A stretch of 18,430 bases of DNA from Chloracidobacterium sp. UBA6041. GTDB lineage: Bacteria; Acidobacteriota; Blastocatellia; Pyrinomonadales; Pyrinomonadaceae. The notes beneath the pieces were generated by a model. The model did not search any database. It saw only the letters and a list, made by a program, of their open reading frames with translations, and was not told the origin of the DNA. Below are positions 14,255-18,430 of the stretch, in pieces; positions within the stretch are counted from its first letter, which is position 1; the number at the start of each line of letters is the position of its first letter. The stretch spans positions 14,885 through 33,314 of the forward strand of contig DIYZ01000158.1 in assembly GCA_002427845.1 (NCBI GenBank), in the 5' to 3' direction. The position numbers were made by a program, and so were the translations under genes.

Positions 14255-15466
14255 CTACGTTCCGCGCACGCGAAGGAACTTACGCTTGCCCACTTGAATC
14301 AGCAGCGCTCGCTCCGGGCTCAAACCGAGTTCGGAGTCATGAAGTGAATGTCTTTCTCCATCAATCGAGACGCCGCCCTGCTCAATCAAACGGCGCGCCT
14401 CAGCCATTGATGGAGCAAGTCCTGAGTCAACCAGCAAACGAGGCAGCTTCCAGAGACCAGATTCCAGCGAGACTTCCGTTACGTCCTCGGGCGCTTCTTT
14501 GCGTCTGAAGATACGATTGAATTCCTCTTCAGCGCGCTTTGCGTCTTCCTGCGAATGGAAATCAGTAATGATCGATTTCGCAAGTTCCACCTTTACGTCA
14601 CGCGGATTCCGTTCACCGTTCTCCGCCGATTTACGAAGCGAACTGATCTCCTGGGGCGATAGGTCTGTTAGCAACTCATAGTAACGCCACATCAAATCGT
14701 CTGAGATCGACATCACTTTGCCAAAGATTTCCGCGGGCGGTTCGCTAATGCCAATGTAATTGCCGAGACTCTTGGACATCTTCTGAACGGCGTCAGTTCC
14801 TTCCAAAAGCGGTGTTATGACGCACACCTGCGCCTCCTGTTCGTACTCGCGTTGCAGATTGCGGCCAAGTAGCAAATTAAACTTTTGATCCGTGCCGCCC
14901 AACTCGACGTCTGCATTGAGGGCGATTGAATCGTAAGCCTGCGTCAGTGGGTAGAGCAGCTCATGCAGGGCAATGGGGCGCTCGTCCGCGAGACGTTTCG
15001 CGAAGTCGTCGCGCTCCAGAATCTGTTTGACCGTGACATGTGCGGCAAGACGTATGAACCCGTCCGAACCCAATTTGTCCATCCACTCGGAGTTGAAACG
15101 TATCTCCGTCTTCTCGGGATCGAGCAACTTGAAAATCTGCCGCTTATAAGTTTCCGCGTTGGCGGCGATCTCTTCGCGCGAAAGTTGTGGGCGCGTGGCC
15201 GATTTTCCCGAAGGGTCGCCAATCAATCCGGTGAAGTCGCCAATCAAAAATATCGCCGTGTGGCCCAGCTCCTGAAAGGCGCGCAGCTTACGGATGACTA
15301 CCGTATGACCAAGATGAATATCGGGCGCGGTAGGATCGGCGCCAAGTTTTACGCGCAACGGTTTGCCCGTCTTCGCGGATAGTTCCAGCTTCGCGCGCAA
15401 ATCTTCTTCGCGAATAACTTCGGTAGTGCCCTTGCGCAGGTAGGCTAGTTGTTCCTCGATTGTCAT
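14255..15466 (-). CDS. tyrS: Tyrosyl-tRNA synthetase
   Basis: The protein has 403 residues and is a class I synthetase charging tRNA-Tyr. Seen: HLGH (51–54, the HIGH motif), IGDFTGLIGDPSGKS (75–89), ELGGTDQKFNLLLGR (188–202), and KMSKS (229–233). A C-terminal S4 RNA-binding domain follows (about 337–400, LLVDSGLAPSMAEARRLIEQGGVSIDG). The KMSKS version, rather than KFGKT, places it with the TyrZ-type bacterial enzymes. It is in line with purM and purN, with a 65-base gap to purN. No Shine–Dalgarno is visible before the ATG; a direct repeat (15472–15498) lies there instead. Confidence 0.96.
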   Translation of the reverse strand: MTIEEQLAYLRKGTTEVIREEDLRAKLELSAKTGKPLRVKLGADPTAPDIHLGHTVVIRKLRAFQELGHTAIFLIGDFTGLIGDPSGKSATRPQLSREEIAANAETYKRQIFKLLDPEKTEIRFNSEWMDKLGSDGFIRLAAHVTVKQILERDDFAKRLADERPIALHELLYPLTQAYDSIALNADVELGGTDQKFNLLLGRNLQREYEQEAQVCVITPLLEGTDAVQKMSKSLGNYIGISEPPAEIFGKVMSISDDLMWRYYELLTDLSPQEISSLRKSAENGERNPRDVKVELAKSIITDFHSQEDAKRAEEEFNRIFRRKEAPEDVTEVSLESGLWKLPRLLVDSGLAPSMAEARRLIEQGGVSIDGERHSLHDSELGLSPERALLIQVGKRKFLRVRGT

Positions 15467-15471
15467 TGGCT

Positions 15472-15498
15472 AATCGTAAATGGTGAATCGTAAATGGT
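15472..15498. repeat. Direct repeat of a 13-base word before tyrS
   Basis: AATCGTAAATGGT occurs at 15472–15484 and again at 15486–15498 (14-base period), followed by a partial AAAT. It lies 6 bases before the tyrS start and replaces any ribosome-binding site. Confidence 0.75.
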
Positions 15499-15531
15499 AA
15501 ATAGAAGAACTTGCCGCGCCGCCGAAGTCAA

Positions 15532-16152
15532 TTACTGTTTACGTAATACTCGTCGCCCCGCTATCTCATAATTGCCGCTAACAACCAGAGTGAGCGCTTC
15601 CGCGTAGAGTTTATGTTCCTGTTCGAGTATGCGCGCGGAAAGGGTTTCTTCCGTATCATCTTCAAGCACGGGTACTATCTTCTGCGCAATGATTGGCCCA
15701 CCATCAAGACTTTCGTCAACGAGGTGAACCGTGCACCCGGTCCACTTGACGCCTTGTTTGAGTGCCTGGCGTTGCGCATCCAGACCGGGAAACGCCGGCA
15801 ATAGACTGGGATGGATATTTAAGATGCGGTTGCGATACGCCTCGATGAAAACGCACGATAGCAGTCGCATGTAGCCGGCCAGACAAACGATCTCGACTCC
15901 GTGATCTTTAAGCGCGGTGACGATCGCCCGATCATGTTCTTCACGAGAACGACCCTCGCGCTCAATAGCAACGATCTTGAGGCCGCGCTCTCTTGCCAGG
16001 TCCAACCCTGCGGCATTTGCATAGTCACTAACCACCAACGCGATTTCAGCGCCAGGGATGCGCCCTTCGTCTACGGCACCAGCGAGCGCGAGCATGTTTG
16101 ACCCGCGTCCGGAGATCAGAATGCCAATTTTGGTTTTTGCTTGCTGTTGCAC
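15532..16152 (-). CDS. purN: Phosphoribosylglycinamide formyltransferase
   Basis: The protein has 206 residues from a GTG start, normal for PurN. It transfers a formyl group from 10-formyltetrahydrofolate to GAR in purine synthesis. Visible: GILISGRGSN (10–19), the catalytic N112 and H114 in LNIHPSLLPAFPG, and D150 in DESLDGGPI, with the same 36-residue H-to-D spacing known for the family. The open frame extends upstream to 16320, but that part is translated palindromic repeat, and the family starts just before KIGIL. No Shine–Dalgarno precedes the GTG, so the exact start is less sure than the identity. It lies downstream of purM. Confidence 0.93.
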   Translation of the reverse strand: MQQQAKTKIGILISGRGSNMLALAGAVDEGRIPGAEIALVVSDYANAAGLDLARERGLKIVAIEREGRSREEHDRAIVTALKDHGVEIVCLAGYMRLLSCVFIEAYRNRILNIHPSLLPAFPGLDAQRQALKQGVKWTGCTVHLVDESLDGGPIIAQKIVPVLEDDTEETLSARILEQEHKLYAEALTLVVSGNYEIAGRRVLRKQ

Positions 16153-16199
16153 GAGACTTGGGATTGGTCCAGCGACGCCGTGGCAATGCCGCCTGATGT

Positions 16200-16311
16200 C
16201 GGAAGGTCTGTGACCTTCCGTGACGACACCTAAAGTAATCGGGGCTGCCCCCCAAGCTGCGGGGCAGAGCCCTGGGAATATCTGGCACCTCTTCGGTGGG
16301 GCAAAGCCACC
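16200..16311. repeat. Cluster of three palindromes between purM and purN
   Basis: First, CGGAAGGTC–TGT–GACCTTCCG (16200–16220), a perfect 9-base stem. Second, CTGCCCC (16245–16251) with GGGGCAG (16261–16267). Third, GGTGG (16295–16299) with CCACC (16307–16311). The 195-base gap is much longer than needed between two purine genes and is open on the minus strand without similarity to PurN. It has the look of a composite dispersed repeat. Confidence 0.65.
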
Positions 16312-16347
16312 ACCGCACATCGGACGGCGCAGCCGAATCGTCAGCGG

Positions 16348-17382
16348 CTAGATGAATTTTACGTCCCGCTCACCCTGAACCACTCGCCCAATTTCAAAAC
16401 ACTCTGCGGCGCGACCTGATAGATGTGAAGTAACCGACTGCTGATGCTCTGGCGCGCAAACCACCACCATGCCGACGCCCATATTGAACGTCCGAAACAT
16501 CTCCGCTTCCGCGACGTTGCCAATCCGTTGCATCAGTTCAAAAATGGGAAGCACGGGCCAACTGCCTTTAGCTATTTCTACACCGCAATTCTCCGGCAAA
16601 ATCCTGGGAATGTTCTCTGTGAATCCGCCGCCGGTAATATGCACCAGACCCTTTATCAAACCTGTATCGAGCAAGCCTTCAAGGCGCTTGAGATAACTGA
16701 CGTGTGCCTGCAATAAAGCCGCGCCCGCTGTCATCCCCACCTCGTCCAGGCGTGTATTCGCATCGTAGCCGGCAACTTCGAAGAATAGTTTGCGCGCGAG
16801 CGAATAGCCGTTTGTATGAAGTCCTATCGAAGGAAGAGCCAGCAGAACATCACCGGGCACGATTTTCTTCCCGTCAATTATTTTTTCCCGGTCCGCGATG
16901 CCAACTATGAAACCAGCGACGTCATATTCGCCCGGCGCATAAAGATCGGGCATCTCGGCAGTTTCACCGCCCAGCAACACACAGCCATTTTCACGGCAAC
17001 CATTGGCGATGCCCTCCACGACACTAGCTACAACTTCGGGCTCGAGCTTCCCTGTAGCGATGTAATCGAGAAAGAAGAGTGGCCGCGCACCCTGAACCAG
17101 AATGTCGTTAACACAGTGGTTCACAAGATCGCGGCCGATGGTGTTGTGCACTCCAGTCAGAAAAGCAAGCTTCAGTTTCGTCCCCACACCATCCGCGGAG
17201 GCAACCAACACCGGATGCTCTAACTGCGGAAAGGCGCCATCAAACATGCCGCCGAAACTGCCGATCTCGGAAAGCGTGCGCTGGTTAAAAGTCCGGCGCG
17301 CTAGTTCTTTGATCTTATCTGTCGCTCGTGTCGCCGCATCAATATCGACACCGGCGTCGCTGTAAGTTATTGGCTTAGTCAT
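16348..17382 (-). CDS. purM: Phosphoribosylformylglycinamidine cyclo-ligase
   Basis: The protein has 344 residues, normal for PurM (AIR synthetase). It closes FGAM to AIR with ATP in purine synthesis. Visible: TYSDAGVDIDAA near the N-terminus, GGMFDG, ASADGVGTKLKLA, NDILVQGARPLFFLDYIATGKL, GGETAEMPDLY and GLHTNGYSLARKL, then HITGGGFTENIPRILP and FNMGVGMVVV, all typical of the family. The ATG is preceded by the end of a REPIN-like repeat (17389–17454) only 6 bases away; no Shine–Dalgarno is visible. purN follows after a repeat-filled gap. Confidence 0.97.
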   Translation of the reverse strand: MTKPITYSDAGVDIDAATRATDKIKELARRTFNQRTLSEIGSFGGMFDGAFPQLEHPVLVASADGVGTKLKLAFLTGVHNTIGRDLVNHCVNDILVQGARPLFFLDYIATGKLEPEVVASVVEGIANGCRENGCVLLGGETAEMPDLYAPGEYDVAGFIVGIADREKIIDGKKIVPGDVLLALPSIGLHTNGYSLARKLFFEVAGYDANTRLDEVGMTAGAALLQAHVSYLKRLEGLLDTGLIKGLVHITGGGFTENIPRILPENCGVEIAKGSWPVLPIFELMQRIGNVAEAEMFRTFNMGVGMVVVCAPEHQQSVTSHLSGRAAECFEIGRVVQGERDVKFI

Positions 17383-17388
17383 ATGTTT

Positions 17389-17454
17389 AGTTGAGAGTTC
17401 CAGCTTTAGCTTGTCCGTTTAGGAAGCAGCAAGCTAAAGCCTGGACTCTCAACG
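17389..17454. repeat. REPIN-like inverted pair of 25-base units, copy B
   Basis: Units 17389–17413 and 17430–17454 are inverted and match at 21 of 25 positions, with a 16-base spacer. Both contain the inner GCTTTAGCTTG, as does the right unit of the copy at 1302–1361. Outer ends are AGTTGAGAGT and ACTCTCAACG. It lies between the metallo-beta-lactamase-fold gene and purM, and its left end is 6 bases from the purM ATG. Confidence 0.8.
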
Positions 17455-17463
17455 TTTCAGGTC

Positions 17464-17490
17464 ACTCATTACTCATGACTCATCACTCAC
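17464..17490. repeat. Heptamer tandem array ACTCATN
   Basis: ACTCAT recurs at 17464, 17471 and 17478, and ACTCAC at 17485, a 7-base period over four units, ending at the stop codon of the neighbouring gene. Confidence 0.75.
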
Positions 17491-18430
17491 TACTTTTTGC
17501 TTTTCGGTGGCGGCCCAAAGTCGCCATAGGCAATGAATCCCGAACGCGATGAATCGTCCTTTTGAGCTAAGCGCCCAACCCACAAATCACTTTTACTTTC
17601 TTTCGCGGTTTTGATGACGTAGTCGCTTTCTTTGCCTTTTGTCGTGATTGTGATCTCGCCTTGCAAGTCTGTGCGGTAGAGTTTCACATTCGCCGCTCGC
17701 AACCGATCCAGGACGATCTGTGAAGGATGACCATAACGATTCCACTCCCCGCACGAAACAATCGCCACTTCCGGCTTGACACGATCCACAAAGTCCTGAG
17801 ACGTAGCATACCTGGAACCATGATGCGCGACCTTGAGAATCCTCACTTTCACATTCAGATCCTTCGTGAGCATGCGATGCTCTGTTTGCTCTTCAGCGTC
17901 GCCGGGTAGCAACATTGAGAAATCTCCATAGTCCAGCCTCATAACTACGGAGTTCGCGTTCGGCAAATTGCCGCCAGTCTTCATCTGGTCCTTAGTGAAG
18001 TAAGGCTCGGAAGGAGCAAACACTGTGAGCCGGGCGCCGCCGCCGAGATCGTATTTCGCACCCGGTTGGGCTTTCTCGTAATGTGCGCCACTCTTGCTGA
18101 CGGCATCTTTGTATTCGTCGTAAAACTTAGTAATTGCCGCCGACTTGTCCGGGCGTTTGGGCTCGGGCTTTTTGCCGGACTTAACTGAAGTTGGTTTTCT
18201 TTGAACAACCAACGATTCGGGCAGCTCAGGCGCAAGACCGTTATCTATGACATTCAAAACTTTGATGACCTTTAGAACTTCATCTGCGCCACCGATGTGA
18301 TCGGGGTGCGGATGCGTCGCAACAAAATAATCGAGCTGTTGAACGTTGTACCGCTTCAACGCTTCAAGTACGAGCTTGCCTTTGCCCGTGTCACCGGCAT
18401 CAATCAAGACCGTCTTGCCGTCAGGCGAGA
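17490..18430 (-). CDS. ComEC-like metallo-beta-lactamase-fold hydrolase (5' end cut by window)
   Basis: About 313 codons are visible; the start lies beyond the right edge, and the frame continues through PDGKTVLIDAGD to the last base. The metallo-beta-lactamase metal motif THPHPDHIGGAD is present, with the later ligands D in LLPGDAEE and H in VAHHGSRYAT, and a final histidine in RYGHPS. This set matches the ComEC/Rec2 C-terminal hydrolase domain family. No ComEC membrane domain is seen, so it is probably a stand-alone, perhaps secreted, hydrolase or nuclease of unknown substrate. A lysine/proline-rich insertion lies in the middle (about VQRKPTSVKSGKKPEPKRPDKSA). The C-terminus ends GDFGPPPKSKK. 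TTG at 18407 could start a short form, but sequence upstream of it is clearly family sequence. Confidence 0.88.
   Translation of the reverse strand, partial: SPDGKTVLIDAGDTGKGKLVLEALKRYNVQQLDYFVATHPHPDHIGGADEVLKVIKVLNVIDNGLAPELPESLVVQRKPTSVKSGKKPEPKRPDKSAAITKFYDEYKDAVSKSGAHYEKAQPGAKYDLGGGARLTVFAPSEPYFTKDQMKTGGNLPNANSVVMRLDYGDFSMLLPGDAEEQTEHRMLTKDLNVKVRILKVAHHGSRYATSQDFVDRVKPEVAIVSCGEWNRYGHPSQIVLDRLRAANVKLYRTDLQGEITITTKGKESDYVIKTAKESKSDLWVGRLAQKDDSSRSGFIAYGDFGPPPKSKK

Overview
The window looks like part of a bacterial chromosome, most likely from the Acidobacteriota (Blastocatellia/Pyrinomonadaceae-type). That placement is an inference. It rests on a roughly 1,080-residue Oar-like outer-membrane receptor with an N-terminal carboxypeptidase-regulatory-like domain, a DUF1015–serA–serC neighbourhood, stress proteins of the GSP17M and CsbD types, moderate GC and repeat-rich intergenic gaps. 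No phage, transposase, CRISPR array, rRNA or tRNA is visible.

Positions 1–4675 (minus strand) hold a serine-biosynthesis block transcribed leftward: DUF1015 protein, serA, a short-chain dehydrogenase overlapping serA by 4 bases, then serC. No phosphoserine phosphatase is present. Positions 4914–5989 (plus strand) are a compact unit with a small coiled-coil protein, a DinB-fold protein and a pterin-4a-carbinolamine dehydratase; the last two overlap by 4 bases. It converges on a minus-strand GT4 glycosyltransferase (6031–7137). Two stress-type genes, GSP17M-like (plus) and CsbD (minus), converge on a hairpin terminator near 8042–8078.

Positions 8655–12129 carry the large TonB-type receptor with its terminator and a possible upstream promoter. 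Behind it is a decayed C-terminal fragment of a thiolase gene. From 12729 to the right edge all genes are on the minus strand, transcribed leftward: a ComEC-like metallo-beta-lactamase-fold protein (cut by the window edge), purM, purN, tyrS, an RDD membrane protein and a secreted cupin. purM and purN act in de novo purine synthesis, and tyrS charges tRNA-Tyr.

The most unusual content lies between the genes. Almost every short gap in the two minus-strand blocks contains its own palindromic or tandem repeat. Two gaps about 16 kb apart carry the same REPIN-like element, an inverted pair of 25-base units, and the right-hand unit of the first pair differs from the left by a compensatory change that preserves its inner hairpin. 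Several of these repeats end within a few bases of start codons that lack a Shine–Dalgarno sequence. A second point of interest is the DUF1015 protein: it sits in the serine operon and carries a DGHHR motif that recalls ParB/SerK-fold serine kinases.
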